Origin: Isochrysis galbana
Taxonomy: Eukaryota > Haptophyta > Isochrysidales > Isochrysidaceae
NCBI GenBank assembly: GCA_018136815.1
Contig: CM030935.1
Span: 473,382 to 537,381, forward strand
Length of the DNA stretch: 64,000 bases
Reading direction: 5' to 3'
Shown here: piece by piece, positions 1 to 15,865 of the stretch
How the letters are laid out: each line of letters begins with the position of its first letter
How positions within the stretch are numbered: the first letter of the stretch is position 1
Notes under the pieces: model-generated
What the model was told of the DNA's origin: nothing
Seen by the model: the letters and a program-made list of their open reading frames with translations, nothing else
The model's database searches: none
Made by a program: the position numbers and the translations under genes

Positions 1-859
1 GTTGAAACATCATATTGCTATGTTGCTATTGGCATTTGGGGTTGTTGCGGTGGGGGGAGAGCCGCCCTTAGGTTTCCCTGAAAGAAGGCTCTCTCTCTCA
101 GGTTCCCCCTTCGATATTCCCTCCCTTCGGCGTCTCTCCGTGATCCGCGGCCCTCCGCGCTTCGCCAACCTCTTAACTTAATATGCAGTCGCAGTCGCCC
201 CGGTCCGCCCGCCTTGTTTGCTCGTTTCTAGCGCCCACCAAACCCTTCATAGAAGCAACAGCAAGCGCCCCTTTCATAGTTCGTGAGTCAGATGGCAGCA
301 TATCATCACACCAATATGACAAGCGACACCACATGCATTATTCTGTCTCTGATCGCCTGGATAGAAAAAGAGAAAGAGAAAAGAGGGTGCCGGTACATTT
401 CATAACTGATGATAGTTTTAAAAATGTTTGAGACCTTAATCCTTGTGATGAGGTGTCCGCTTTTTTCGTAGTTCCTCGTCGTCGCCTTAATAATAAATTA
501 TGGATATGATGTTTCATGCCGCAAGCCCCCTGAAGAGTTCTCATCTGGCATCGCCCTAAGGTCAAAAATGGAGCACCCCCCGAAAATCGTGATTGAAATG
601 AGCATTTGACCGCCCTGACAAGTCGCATGAGCTCAGCACCTGCTAACGTTAACGTTTAGTGGCTGGCGTTGCGTTTGTCGTACACGAACGGCGTGAATCG
701 GCGACACACGGATGTTGACGTGGGTCTGTGTGGAGGCCATGGGTCAGTTATGGAGGCCATGGGTCAGGTATGGGTCACATGATAAGCGCATGCCAAATGC
801 GAGCGTCAGGCTTCGTGTCGATGCCCCGATGCATTGTAGTACTAGTTTTCTTGCCATCC
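1..859. other. Intergenic, no gene recognised
   Basis: Only short open frames without recognisable content occur here. A short tandem duplication (a TATGGAGGCCATGGGTCAG-like unit) lies near 723-770. The motif GCATTTGACCGCCC near 603-616 is the reverse of GCGGTCAAA-type motifs at about 30030 and 34884. It could be a repeat end, but this is weak. Confidence 0.5.
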
Positions 860-2806
860 TTAGCTTTGGATTTCTTTCTTGTCAACCCTCGCAGAAGAGC
901 GGATGGGCTTCATCTGCCCCCGGTCCCAATACTGCTCTAGTGGTACGTCTTGGCGGCTGCAAGCAAGCATGAAACCGATGCTCCCGCCACAGTTGACTGA
1001 GGATAGCTGCACGTGGTGCCACAGCGGGCCCGTCCAATCAAGCGCATGGCGCAAAGCTCGTCGTGATGTGGTGAGTACGACGAGCCGTCCACCGGCTCGG
1101 AGCACGCGTGCCGCCTCAGCGAATGACCGAGCGTAGAGAGATTCAAGCCCAGCTACCCCATGCTTCACTTTGTGCGCCATGCCAAAGGGAAGGTCGCACA
1201 CCACCACATCGGCCACACCGGAGCGAAGTGGCAAGGCCGTAGCGTCCCATAGGCACGCAGACATCTCGCCCACACAACTACAAGAACCTGTGCGGCAATT
1301 TCCTTTTTCGTTCGAGTTGACGAGGCCCTCGGATCCGCACCCAGCAGCGTGAATTGGCACAATTCTGGGGTCGTGCTTGTTCCCTTCCATGTGAGCATGC
1401 GGGTGCGTCACGCATGGCATTGACGCGTGGTACGTACGCTCTACATAATGCCAGGATGGCAACAGCTTAAATTGAGCCTCACACTGCGCTAGCGAACTAG
1501 CATCAGCCTCGGTGGAGGTTTGGCTCATCTCGTGGGCGGCTACGTCAAGCCTCAGCGCTGTGGTCGCTGCTGTGTCGTCGTCATCTACCATTGCATAATA
1601 AGGGCGTGCTCCACCATCCTCGCTACTGTTCTGGGACTTTGTGATTAACTGCCGCGCTCGCGCCAGTACGCTCGCATTGCGAGCCGCCTGCTGCACCACT
1701 TCCGCGTCGGCATCTCCTCCCAGAGCTAGTACACCATGACACGCCTCTGTAGAGCATCTGCATCCATCTCGCACTACCCTGTGCCCACACGAAGTGAGAT
1801 CTGCGGCAGGCGTGCGCCTCCATGCGTGAGGAGGCGTCGCAGCGGCCTCAAGAGGCAGTGTGCCGACCCCACACATGGGATCAACGACCAGCAGTGGCAG
1901 CTGCGGTGGTTCCGTTGGGATGGCCTCGTTTCTCAGCGATTCCGTCCGCGCGCCATCATGATTCCCAGTAGCGTCTGAAGCATTCACACCGATCTCCGAG
2001 ATATCATCTCCGTCTTGCAGCGCGCAAGCAAGCATCAGTGATGCGGTGGTGCATCGAAGCCTTGCACGGATGTCTGAGCACGTGAGGATAGGCCTCGGTT
2101 CGGACGGGAAGTGTGAGCTGCGGCAGCCTCGTGGATTGAACGAGAGAGAGAGGCCGACGACAAACTCATGCTGCAGCGCAATCGCCATGACTTCCACATC
2201 ATATCGCTCCAGGTCGACGTGCCACGATGGAAAGCGTGCAATGGTGCCGCTCCCAATAGCAACATTCACATCCAGGCTTTTGTAGCCATGCTGGCCATCG
2301 CGTATGCATGAGCCACGAAAGCCCAGTGCTGGTATCGCCGCCGGGAAGTTTGACGCAGTGCACACGCCAGCCGGCCGCTCTCTCCAGCCTGGGCCCAGCT
2401 GGTGCCACCATGCCAGAAGCGCCCCATCCCAGCTGTCTGCTGCCTCAACAGCCTGCTTCACAAACGGCATGGCCAGCTCCTTGTCAAATGGGAGCCCGGA
2501 AACAACGCAGACGGTGGCGAGGACGAGCTGGGTGCATTTCAGGTCGGCGAACTGCCGTCGCCGCGCCCTCCAGCCTGCCGCGTCCTTAGGGACAGGGAGC
2601 GAGAAGCGGAGCTTTGCGACGCCCGCCTCGCCCGCCGCCACACCGGTAGCACTCCCCTCGGAAGTCCACAAGTCGCCGTCGGGAGGGAGAGCGCAGGGGA
2701 CGACGGCGCCTTGCTGCAACCCGAACATCCACTCGAGCTCGCTCGCCGCCACGCCCGCCAGCTCGCCGCCAGCGGCGATTGCTACGTACTCGACAGCCGA
2801 CACCAT
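860..2806 (-). CDS. THUMPD2/THUMPD3-like RNA guanine-N2 methyltransferase
   Basis: A single-exon frame of 648 codons. The C-terminal half has a Rossmann methyltransferase core: an SAM-binding DPMCGVGTLPLEAA segment around residues 309-322, and the catalytic-loop motif VVCDLPFG near residues 535-542, which matches the DLPFG of THUMPD3-type tRNA m2G enzymes. The N-terminal region (about 1-200) has the spacing of a THUMP-containing half but is divergent. The family methylates exocyclic N2 of guanosine in tRNA (THUMPD3/TRMT112) or U6 snRNA (THUMPD2). Which substrate applies cannot be told here. Between the two motifs there is a long low-complexity insertion (about 355-520). The start at 2806 is the first Met in frame. 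A repeat shared with the 43.8-kb gene lies about 170 bp upstream. Confidence 0.8.
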   Translation of the reverse strand: MVSAVEYVAIAAGGELAGVAASELEWMFGLQQGAVVPCALPPDGDLWTSEGSATGVAAGEAGVAKLRFSLPVPKDAAGWRARRRQFADLKCTQLVLATVCVVSGLPFDKELAMPFVKQAVEAADSWDGALLAWWHQLGPGWRERPAGVCTASNFPAAIPALGFRGSCIRDGQHGYKSLDVNVAIGSGTIARFPSWHVDLERYDVEVMAIALQHEFVVGLSLSFNPRGCRSSHFPSEPRPILTCSDIRARLRCTTASLMLACALQDGDDISEIGVNASDATGNHDGARTESLRNEAIPTEPPQLPLLVVDPMCGVGTLPLEAAATPPHAWRRTPAADLTSCGHRVVRDGCRCSTEACHGVLALGGDADAEVVQQAARNASVLARARQLITKSQNSSEDGGARPYYAMVDDDDTAATTALRLDVAAHEMSQTSTEADASSLAQCEAQFKLLPSWHYVERTYHASMPCVTHPHAHMEGNKHDPRIVPIHAAGCGSEGLVNSNEKGNCRTGSCSCVGEMSACLWDATALPLRSGVADVVVCDLPFGMAHKVKHGVAGLESLYARSFAEAARVLRAGGRLVVLTTSRRALRHALDWTGPLWHHVQLSSVNCGGSIGFMLACSRQDVPLEQYWDRGQMKPIRSSARVDKKEIQS

Positions 2807-2973
2807 CGCCGCCGCCGCGTCGCAGCAGTCTTGCTACTTAGGTAGGAGTAGAATACGCAGACATTTCATACTCTAGAGTAGAGTTACATGTAGTATGTAG
2901 TAGTAGGAGTACTCGCTATGCCATTAGCCATTAGGAATTGCAGTCTTTTAGAGCGTCTTGTTGGCTAGCACCC

Positions 2974-3150
2974 CTAGCCACAAACACCGGACGAGCCGTG
3001 CACCAACCGCGCACACCCTCATCGCGGGGTAGGGGCTCCGTTGCCGATGACCGATGAGGCACGGTCCCTCAGCACTAGGATTAAACTAGGACAACAGGCA
3101 CAAGCAACCATAACCATTAGCCATAAAACTCTGACTTTGACACTCCCCCA
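2974..3150. repeat. Dispersed repeat, copy 1 (upstream of a minus-strand gene)
   Basis: This stretch is similar to 43784-43910: both contain CCTAGCCACA, ACACCGGACGAGCC, CAACCGCGCACACCC, a CAGCACTA(A/G)GAT block and AAAACTCTGAC in the same order. Both copies lie just upstream of the 5' end of a minus-strand gene. It could be a short transposable-element relic or a shared 5' segment; no coding potential is seen. Confidence 0.6.
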
Positions 3151-3289
3151 TCGCCCATCGCCATGTCGCCATGGGCTATCCATAGGCATGATGAGCGGGA
3201 ACGTGTCCTTGAGCCAAGCCCTCTAGTCCGGACAGGAGCCCGATGCGACAAACCACCCCAAAAAAAATTCTTGAAGCGGTGCGCGGTGC

Positions 3290-3681
3290 CCGCTATCCGC
3301 TATCCGCTATGCTGATTGATGCTGCTCGGCGTCCAGTCGACAGGTGGCCGTGCCGAGAGACTCGAACGAGGCCAGCGAGCAGGAGTGCGAGAGGAGGCGG
3401 CGGATGATCGTGCGGATGCGCGCCGAGTCGCCACCATCGTGAGGGAGACGAGGGACGAGGAGAGAGCTGGCCCCCGCGGGGACGCCGTGCGCCGTGCGTG
3501 CGTGCGCGTGCGTATGCGTATGTGATTTCGCCAGGTGCACGCCCTCGGACGCGATGTGCGATGTGCACCGGCCCCCCCACGGAGACGCCGTGTGTGCGCA
3601 TTGTAATATTGTTGTATAAATGACTATGGACATTTGACGGCTCCATTTGAGTGATGTCCCATGATTGACGGAACGACACCT
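3290..3681 (-). mobile_element. Fragment of CGTTCCGTC-end transposon family
   Basis: The stretch 3601-3681 has the conserved terminal block of this family: GGACATTTGA, TGATGTCCCA, then ATTGACGGAACGACACCT at the very end. The same block ends at 16560, 32221, 34784 and 56883. Read on the minus strand, the fragment begins with the terminal repeat and then enters the start of a gene homologous to the one at 52663. It breaks off near 3290, so only one end and a gene stub remain. Confidence 0.65.
3316..3475 (-). pseudogene. 5' stub of the acidic-protein transposon cargo gene
   Basis: The reverse complement matches the 5' coding part of the genes at 52663 (+) and 56291 (-), including the regions encoding the Arg/Ser-rich start (ATRRAS-like) and the STGRR/PPVDWTPS-like segment. 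Only about 160 bp is present and no downstream coding sequence follows, so this is a broken copy. Its position next to the terminal block at 3601-3681 mirrors the layout at 56.3-56.9 kb. Confidence 0.6.
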
Positions 3682-4097
3682 GATGTGGCGATAGCGTGAG
3701 TGAGTCAGCACCGCGAGCCGCGAGTGCAATGGCAATGGGTCCCCGATAGCTAGCTGTAGTAGGCAGAATCTTCAGATGTTTTTTGTAGTCTCTCACCACT
3801 GCCCGGGGCATGGGGGACGCGAGATGAAGAGAGGTCTGGGGGAGGAGGGGGGAAGGTGGGGGGTGGGGGCAGGGGAGGAAAGGGCAGAGAGAGAGGACAG
3901 GTACTTTACTCCTAGAAAAGAGAGAAGAGAGTGGCGGAGGGAGAAGCGCGGGAACTGAGCGGTACATGGCACATTTTTTTGATGGAGGAGAGCGAGGCGC
4001 GGGGGGGAGGGGGGGGGGGGGGGGGGGGGGAAGAGCGCGAGAAGATCTGCAGGGGCTGAGTCAGTGTGGGCGGGGAGAGAGGCGCGGCGCGGGCGCG
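3682..4097. other. G-rich 5' region of the HECT gene
   Basis: Purine-rich DNA with a long G run near 4003-4030. The downstream HECT frame stays open back to 3966. That part would encode a Gly/Arg low-complexity leader across the G run, so I treat it as 5' untranslated sequence. A real start at 3966 cannot be excluded. Confidence 0.4.
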
Positions 4098-6104
4098 ATG
4101 CCGGGCGGCCGCCGGACTTTTAGGCTCAACGAGATGAAGCGAGGCGAAGTGGTGGACTTGACTGGGATGATACCAGCTATCAGCGGCTCCAAGCGGCCTG
4201 CCATCCATCAACTGCCGCATCGGGCGAGACCTGTCGACCGGGTAAGAGAGGCAGTGCATGCATCTGGCTATGAGCCAAACCCCGTATCAGGCTCATTCGG
4301 CGCACCAATCGATGTATCAGCTCCGCCCACCGGGCGCAGCGGCGCGGATTCCCCATGCTCGTCACGGCACCCCGCACCCGACCCATTCCATCCACCCGTT
4401 GAGGTGCCAGAGACAAGACCGCCAGCTGCACGAGGAGATGCGCCCCCGACGGTCCCACAGAGGGAGTCCGTACCAGGTCCACTCAATTCGGCCCTCCGGC
4501 GGGAAGCTGTTCATCGTCAGCTTGAATCCGACTCTGCCGCACGACGGCGGGAATCTGATCACGGCGCTGCTTCAGCGGCGGGTCCAGCAAATGCACCAGC
4601 AGTCTCAGGAGCTGGAGCGTTAGAACATCAGCCCGCTTCAGAATCGGGTAGCGGCGACGCACAGGGCTCTGCGACGCCGTTGGCCAACAGGTTTCTACAT
4701 TTGTTCGAGGTGCAGCGGATTAACAGTGGTATCGTGGCGGACTGGTTGCGGTCCCGTGAGAATCCAAAGCGGCTCTCTACCTGGGACCCTCGAGAGGGCA
4801 TCTCCAATGAGAGGTATAACATCATTATTCATAGGGACAGAATCGGAGCAGACCTGCTCAGTGCGCTTAGCACAATGCAACCGCTCCAGCTTTTTGATCG
4901 GCCCAACGTGATATATCAAGGGGAGGAAGGCATCGATAACGGCGGTCTCACCGTTGATCTATTCGCGAGGGCCTTCGATGGGCTGCGAGTCTTGACGTGC
5001 AAGACTGAAAATGGAACACCAGAGCTTCTCTTCGAGTCCCATGAGACGGGCCTTAACTTACCACGGCGAGATCCACCGAGTGCCGAGCAGATGCTCCTCA
5101 TAGGATGCTCTAGAGGTATGGACTCGTCGGAAGCCTGGCGCCTCATAGGGAGGCTGCTCGCATGGCAGATGTCATTGCCCGAGGGCTTCTACATTGACGA
5201 CCGCTTTCCCTCCTTCATCTTGGAGTACCTTGCCACTGACAATATGGAGTCGCTCGGAACCGTGGAAGGAGCCCTCGCAGCCCTCGAGGAGGTACATGGG
5301 CCGGGTAGCGTTGTTAACTACGCTCGAGAATGTTTGGCGCGATCAGTAGGTGAACTTCAAGACTTGCTCATGGATGTGCCCACATGGAGCAACTTTCTCC
5401 CTCATGGGTACTGGGAAGAATGTGCGCACTGCGATCCAAAGAATTGCCCGTGTGGCTCGAAGGCGTTGCAGGACGAGGACAAGGAGTCCATTTTCAAGGA
5501 TCGCATCCGCTCAACGTACCTAAGCGCAAGAATACACCATTTGAAGGCGTTGAAAGACGGGTTCGAAGGAGCAGGATGGACCTTCCATGAGAAGTCTCTA
5601 GTAAATTTCTTGAGGCTACTTTCCCAACTTCCGCCCAGCACCATCGCAACGCGCATGAGGGGTTCCAAAATGAAAGACGGCAACAAACTCTGGGCCGAGA
5701 TCGACGTGCAGCGGCAGGAGAAGAGCCGGCCTGGTGCCAAATGGCGTGCCGCAAGCGTCCATGAATACGAGACAACACGAGAGTGGCTGCGGGCTTACAT
5801 CTGTAATCTAGACCGCAAAGCCGTTCAGGACTTTTTGAAATTCATGACGGGCTCGGCCGCAGTCATCCCTCAAGGCGAACGGTCGCCGACCTACAAAAGG
5901 CCGTGCGTACTCATTATCAATGATTGGGACCATCCTTGCTCCTTCAAATCGTGTACGCCGACCGCGAGCACATGTGCACAGGAGCTCTACTTGCCGGTGT
6001 ATCCGGACGAGAAGACATTCTTGGATAAAATTGCATTGGCCATCGACGATTTTCGGGCTCGCGAGGCTCACAAGCCGGGGGGCAACACCTTCGATTATTC
6101 GTAG
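4098..6104 (+). CDS. HECT-domain E3 ubiquitin-protein ligase
   Basis: This predicts 668 residues from the ATG at 4098; an alternative ATG lies at 3966. The N-terminal 230 or so residues are Pro/Ser/Arg-rich and look disordered. The C-terminal part is a HECT domain: an EEGIDNGGLT motif at about residues 276-285 (the family's EGxDxGGLxREWF region), a FLKFMTGSAAVIPQG segment corresponding to the QFVTGxxxxP motif, and a catalytic cysteine at about residue 626 in PTASTCAQELYLPVY. HECT enzymes take ubiquitin from an E2 onto this cysteine before passing it to the substrate. The domain carries a Cys-rich insertion (CAHCDPKNCPCG), unusual for the family. No substrate-binding domain (WW, C2, RLD) is visible, so the target is unknown. 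No introns are needed. Confidence 0.85.
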   Translation: MPGGRRTFRLNEMKRGEVVDLTGMIPAISGSKRPAIHQLPHRARPVDRVREAVHASGYEPNPVSGSFGAPIDVSAPPTGRSGADSPCSSRHPAPDPFHPPVEVPETRPPAARGDAPPTVPQRESVPGPLNSALRREAVHRQLESDSAARRRESDHGAASAAGPANAPAVSGAGALEHQPASESGSGDAQGSATPLANRFLHLFEVQRINSGIVADWLRSRENPKRLSTWDPREGISNERYNIIIHRDRIGADLLSALSTMQPLQLFDRPNVIYQGEEGIDNGGLTVDLFARAFDGLRVLTCKTENGTPELLFESHETGLNLPRRDPPSAEQMLLIGCSRGMDSSEAWRLIGRLLAWQMSLPEGFYIDDRFPSFILEYLATDNMESLGTVEGALAALEEVHGPGSVVNYARECLARSVGELQDLLMDVPTWSNFLPHGYWEECAHCDPKNCPCGSKALQDEDKESIFKDRIRSTYLSARIHHLKALKDGFEGAGWTFHEKSLVNFLRLLSQLPPSTIATRMRGSKMKDGNKLWAEIDVQRQEKSRPGAKWRAASVHEYETTREWLRAYICNLDRKAVQDFLKFMTGSAAVIPQGERSPTYKRPCVLIINDWDHPCSFKSCTPTASTCAQELYLPVYPDEKTFLDKIALAIDDFRAREAHKPGGNTFDYS

Positions 6105-6994
6105 CATTAAAGTCTCTCTTGCCTTGCCAGTGATATGTGGGATCACCAAAACCATTTCTCGTCGCATTGTCTTGCTACTACGTGCTACGTGAGGTGAAGA
6201 AAAGTCGCCGAAATTGAATGGCGGCTTTCGGCTACTCCTGCATGAGCCTGTGCGTCAAGACGACGCACACCCGATGCTCTGGCGGGGCCGTTGGCAGCAA
6301 TTCTGTTCCTTCATGAAAAACTCTACAGTTTCAGTTTATACTTAATTCGCCTGTGGCCTGTGGCGCCGGAGCAGTCGTGATGTGTGACGTGCGACATGCA
6401 AGTGCCAAGTACCAAGTATCAAACTTCAAATGTAGGTATGTGTACGTGAAAATTACAGCAGCTATAGCTATAGACCAATAGGCTACAAGTGGTGGGAGAT
6501 GATAATAATATAACTGAGCATTAGTACCATTACTCTCACTTCAACCTCCCAGGTACCCCGAGAAGAGGGCACACACGTTTTATTGTGAAGCAAGGGCAGA
6601 GAGTACTCCGTGGGCCGGCGGCCAATTCCTCTACTGGCATGTCCTTCCCCCTCCCCTAATGGTATTTTTTTGTCTCTAGAACCCCCCCAAAGCTTAAAGC
6701 TTGATGGGGATGCCCTGCAGGCAAGAGGTACAAAAATATCATGGGGGTCCATCATTTACGACGGCCTGTGAGAGTGCGCGTGCCCTCATCGGAGCAGCCA
6801 ACGGGGGGGGGGGGGGTCCGACACCAAGTAGGGGTGTCCTTCCAGGCTCTGTGCCTCATAAATGAGTCAGATTGGGCCATCCAAGTGCATGGTCAGTCTA
6901 CTGGGCTTGGTGGTGGACATGAGGGAGCAGGATGCTCAATGGCGAGCCGTAGTCAGCCCCCTATACCCCATGCGATCACACAACAGCATAAGCA
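6105..6994. other. Intergenic, repeat relic, up to assembly gap
   Basis: No gene seen. 6498-6560 contains an ATAATATAACTGAGCATTAGTACCA-like segment that recurs inverted at about 42413-42470, each next to an (ATA)n tract, suggesting a retroelement tail. A G run lies near 6801-6817. The last exon of SEC23 should lie on the minus strand near here but is not recognisable before the gap. Confidence 0.5.
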
Positions 6995-7094
6995 NNNNNN
7001 NNNNNNNNNNNNNNNNNNNNNNNNNNNNNNNNNNNNNNNNNNNNNNNNNNNNNNNNNNNNNNNNNNNNNNNNNNNNNNNNNNNNNNNNNNNNNN
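6995..7094. other. Assembly gap (100 N)
   Basis: Exactly 100 N, the usual placeholder for a gap of unknown length. It cuts SEC23 near its 3' end. Confidence 0.99.
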
Positions 7095-11278
<4,184 letters not shown>

Positions 11279-11458
11279 GGCGGGCGCGCGCGGGGGAAGG
11301 GGGAAGGGGGGGAGAGGGGAGAGAGAGAGAGGGGGGAGAGGGAGCGAGGGGGGCCTCGCGCAGAGAGTGGAGGGATCTATTCACTCTTCTCGTCCAAAAT
11401 ATTACAGTACCGCGAGGGAGGTGGCGGGGGAGCAGCGGGAATACGAGACGACAACAGA

Positions 11459-12300
<842 letters not shown>

Positions 12301-12544
12301 TGCCTTCGGCGGGCGCCCAAAGCGCCCAGGAGCGCTCCCTCTACAACTCTTCTCGTTTCGCCAGTTCTCACGTAGAGTAGAGTATTCCTAAGGGATTCAC
12401 ACAAGAGATCTCTCTCCTCCCCTTCTTGAGATGGCGATGGTCAAAACCACCCTTTGCCCCCCCCCTTCCGCCCCCCGCCCCCCCCTCCCCCCCGCGGCCG
12501 CCGCCGCCGCCGAGGCCGCCGGAGCTCCCGCGCTCGGCGCCGTC

Positions 12545-13123
12545 ATGTCGACCCTCCGCCGCTTCTCTCCGTTCGACCTGCTGCGCTTCCACAACGTGAA
12601 CCTCGACCCTCTGACCGAGACATTCACACTCGGCTTCTACACCCAGTACCTCGCCAAGTGGCCACACTACTGCTTCCACGTCGACGCCGCTCACGGCAGG
12701 AGCATGGGCTATGTGCTAGGCAAAGCAGAGGGAAGAGGATTTGCGGGAAAGGCTCCCTTCCCGGGAAGCGTGGATCCTGGGGTACATCCCGGGCTCCCTT
12801 GGCACGGGCACGTGACTGCAGTCACAGTGGCGCCCGAGTATCGTCGGTTGGGCGTAGCGCAAGCACTGATGGGCCTGGTGGAGGCAGTCGCTGACCACGA
12901 CGACTGCTGGTTCGTCGACCTCTTTGTGAGAAGGTCGAATCGAGTCGCAATCGACTTTTACGAGAGACTAGGCTACTCCATTTGCAGGCATATTATTGCG
13001 TACTACTCGGGCGACGACGAGGACGCGTACGATATGCGCAAGCCGCTCTCCAGAGATGTCGATCGCAAGTCGGCTGTCCCACTGCCCAGACCAATACACC
13101 CAGAGGATCTGGAGGATGACTAG
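12545..13123 (+). CDS. NAA20: N-alpha-acetyltransferase 20, catalytic subunit of NatB
   Basis: 192 residues, close to the usual 178. It starts MSTLRRFSPFDLLRF and has the family block NVNLDPLTETF, then a GNAT fold with HGHVTAVTVAPEYRRLGVA (acetyl-CoA loop, about residues 95-113), FVDLFVRRSN and LGYS, and ends with DAYDMRKPLSRD and a PLPRPIHPEDLE tail. NatB acetylates N-termini beginning Met-Asp/Glu/Asn/Gln, working with auxiliary NAA25 at the ribosome. The frame is open upstream to 12431, but family alignment puts the start at 12545. An insertion near residues 70-90 (KAPFPGSVDPGVHPG) lengthens a loop. No intron. Confidence 0.95.
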   Translation: MSTLRRFSPFDLLRFHNVNLDPLTETFTLGFYTQYLAKWPHYCFHVDAAHGRSMGYVLGKAEGRGFAGKAPFPGSVDPGVHPGLPWHGHVTAVTVAPEYRRLGVAQALMGLVEAVADHDDCWFVDLFVRRSNRVAIDFYERLGYSICRHIIAYYSGDDEDAYDMRKPLSRDVDRKSAVPLPRPIHPEDLEDD

Positions 13124-13829
13124 CAACGCGCTCGAGCGTGCATCTCTCCTTGTGCGCTGGGCCCAGGCTGCCGCCCTTCATCGCGCTCTTCTGCGACCAT
13201 CTCGACTGCGCCCTACAGCATGCTGGCAGTGCACCGGGGGTGGCTCAGACTGCAACTTAAGTCGTGGTGTCAATTCTTCCTTTTAGTTGTTTGAGCGTCG
13301 CGGCTATCGCTGCAGACCTGGCAGGGAGAATCTCGTCACCAAGCAGACAGTACACTGGTCCGGCCATTCGCTGCTGAAAGAGATGTATCACATGCGCTCT
13401 CAGCCATAATGTAAGGAGCGCGATTGCGAGGCTTCGTTGGACGCCGGCGGCATTTGCACCTCAATGTGCGCACCCAATCTCTCTTATCGGCCCTGCATTG
13501 GCGACTTGGGTCAGTGGTTTTTCTCTGCGAGGAATTGGCACTTTTCTCTCCCCCCCCCTCCGGGACCCTTTCCCCTTTTATAAAAATCCGACGCGCCTTT
13601 CTGGATTTGGGCATTGGCCACTCTGCCTTTAGCTGGTCTTCACACATAGCGCCCAGGGCTCACGGTCTTGGATTAGATTCTTGGCGCAGAGGCGCTGTTG
13701 CGGGTGGGGGGAGGGAGGGATGCGTGCTATACTTATTACTTAGCATGCCCCATCTCCCACCCCTCCCCGGTTCGGCAACTCCAGATTCCCCCTCGCGTGG
13801 AAATTAACCCTAGGTTCTGAGAGCTCTCT
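13124..13829. other. Intergenic, nothing recognised
   Basis: Downstream flank of NAA20. No coding frame with family resemblance, no repeat shared with the rest of the window. Confidence 0.5.
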
Positions 13830-14635
13830 TCATTCCTCTCTCGCCCCCAACTAAGTTTATAATTGGTTGACCCATGGGGGGGCACGAGCCCCCCCCTCTC
13901 TCCACTCCTCCCCTGCCATGGGGGAGGAACCACCCATCCTCCTGGCACGCCTGATGGTGATGGCTTGCCAGGAGGCCACTGCCCTACTGACCCACTCCCT
14001 TCCCCACAGGCTCGCCCCATTCGCCCATCCTGGCCCCTCGTGACCAGCCCATCGCTCCAACCCCCCCTCCCCCCCTGGTCGACAGGCAGACAGGTGCAGA
14101 TTGGGGGCCCCAGAGGCTCAGGAGCGCCAGCGAGGGAGAGGCAGGGGAGACCAGGGCCCAGTCCCAGCCTCCTCTGCCCCCAGAGCTGGCCTCCAGGAGC
14201 CTCCAGGGGTCGCCAGCAGGCAGCTGCAGGCCTACCGCAGGCGCGCCATCGCGCGTGCCGCAGGAGAGGGGAGAGAGAGCGCGGAGAAGGGGGTGGGCGG
14301 AGCGAGAGCTCCGCTCACCGAAAAATAGGTAAGTCCCGCACCTGTTTACAGGATAAGTCGGGGCTGAGACCGCCGCCCACTCGGAGACACAGGAGGACAG
14401 GAGGAAGGGGGGGAATGATCACCGGGGGGGGGCGCGGGCCACCGGACCATATCTAAGCCCTTCACCCCTATCCCCCTAGTAGTGCACGGGGGGAGTCGCC
14501 TGATGGCGGGGGGAGAAGGGCCGGGGGAGTGGGGGTGTAGAGTGTAGAAAGTTTCATACGTGAGTAGAAAGTAGAGGGTCCACGGCCGCGTGTGCGGTGA
14601 GACTATTAGAAGGTTTGATCATTCCTCTCTCGCCC
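13830..14635 (-). mobile_element. Hairpin-headed element, copy 1, with 17-bp direct repeats
   Basis: The direct repeat TCATTCCTCTCTCGCCC is at 13830-13846 and again, identical, at 14619-14635. The insert begins with a degenerate hairpin (AACTAAGTTTATAATTGGTT), then CCCATGGGGGGGCACGAGCCCCC and the conserved body shared with copies at 25.5, 37.7 and 46.4 kb and, inverted, at 16.6 and 22.3 kb. It ends with a GTGCACGGGGGGAGTCGCC segment and GTGTGCGGTGAGACTATTA. It encodes no recognisable protein and so is non-autonomous. A target duplication this long suggests target-primed retroposition or an endonuclease with a wide stagger. Confidence 0.85.
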
Positions 14636-15783
14636 GTCCGTTCCTCGCTCTTTCGGCAGTTCTCCCCCGATTACTTGTGTAGACAGTTTGTTTATGTTTG
14701 TCTCTTCTGTCTCTTTTCGTGATCTGCGTCCGTTCCGTTGCCCTCGTCATGCCTATGCCTATGCCTGCCCCTGCTGTTACTCAGTTCACGTCCGAGCACT
14801 CGGGAGAGGTCCACACCGGGCATAGCCTATCACCCCTTCCTCGTCTCATCCCGTCCCGGTTCCGCCCACGCTTAACTCCCCACTTTGTCCCAATTCTCGA
14901 AACGTCTGTAGCAAGTTATGCTGTGAAGAACTTTGAGTTGTGAGTTGTTGAATGAAACACAAGGACAAGTGGTAGAGTTCATCTCGTCCGACCGAGCATG
15001 CGTTGGAGGACGCCAGAGTGGGATCACCACGTGGACTCTCCTCAAGGATTTGCGCGAGATCCGAGGTCTCCTCAAACCGCTGTCTCTCAGCGACGAGAGG
15101 ATCTACAAAAAAACTTCTTAACATAATTCTCGCCGCGCGCGCGACGCGCGACTCTGCACCTTAACTATGCAGCCACGCCCGCTACTCTCGCCCCCCCTCC
15201 ACCTGCCTTGCGGCCCGTCCCTCGTGCACTACTAGCTAGGGGTTGGGTGTATGGGGTTTCCTGTAGCAGACGGTGTGTTCCGTCCGGTCCCCGATAGGAT
15301 TTCCTCTACTGTCTACTGTCAGAGCAAGGCTCATCTCACTCTTGGAGATTGCCTGCGAGGGCGCGCCGGCAGCTAGCGCGGAACGCGGTTCTTGTGGGGA
15401 GCTCATGGAGCTTTCCTCGGGGGTGACTACGGGCATGGTGATCGACGCACGACGCACGACGCACGGAGGGCCTAAGTCGTAGTGCCCGCTTGGCCCTGTA
15501 GAATGTTGAGTATCGTGTTGAAGGTAGACCCTACCTCCCGCTCCCGCTGGAATTCTTCGTGGCGTTGGGCCAACGAGCCTCAGCCGGAGATCATAAACCA
15601 CATTTTATGATCTCGGAACGGGCGCAAAGTGCACAATGGCATCGACAATGTCAAGAAGTGGGAAACACCGTCCATTCGCTAATCTGGGTACTAGAAAGCA
15701 CCAGCTGCAAGACTTCAATCAACTACAGCAAGCCCAGGCCGACACAACCACCTACAACCGACTTACTACCGCCGCCATGCTAG
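14636..15783. other. Intergenic, no firm gene
   Basis: A 62-codon frame at 14933-15121 (+) and a 121-codon frame at 15236-15601 (-) look weakly protein-like but match nothing I know. The composition resembles degraded repeat DNA. I do not call a gene. Confidence 0.35.
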
Positions 15784-15865
15784 CTAGCTAAGTTCTACGT
15801 TCCCGCTGCGCCGGAGCCGCCGCACACCACCACGAAAGCGAACGCGCTGGGGCACTAGGCTAGCA

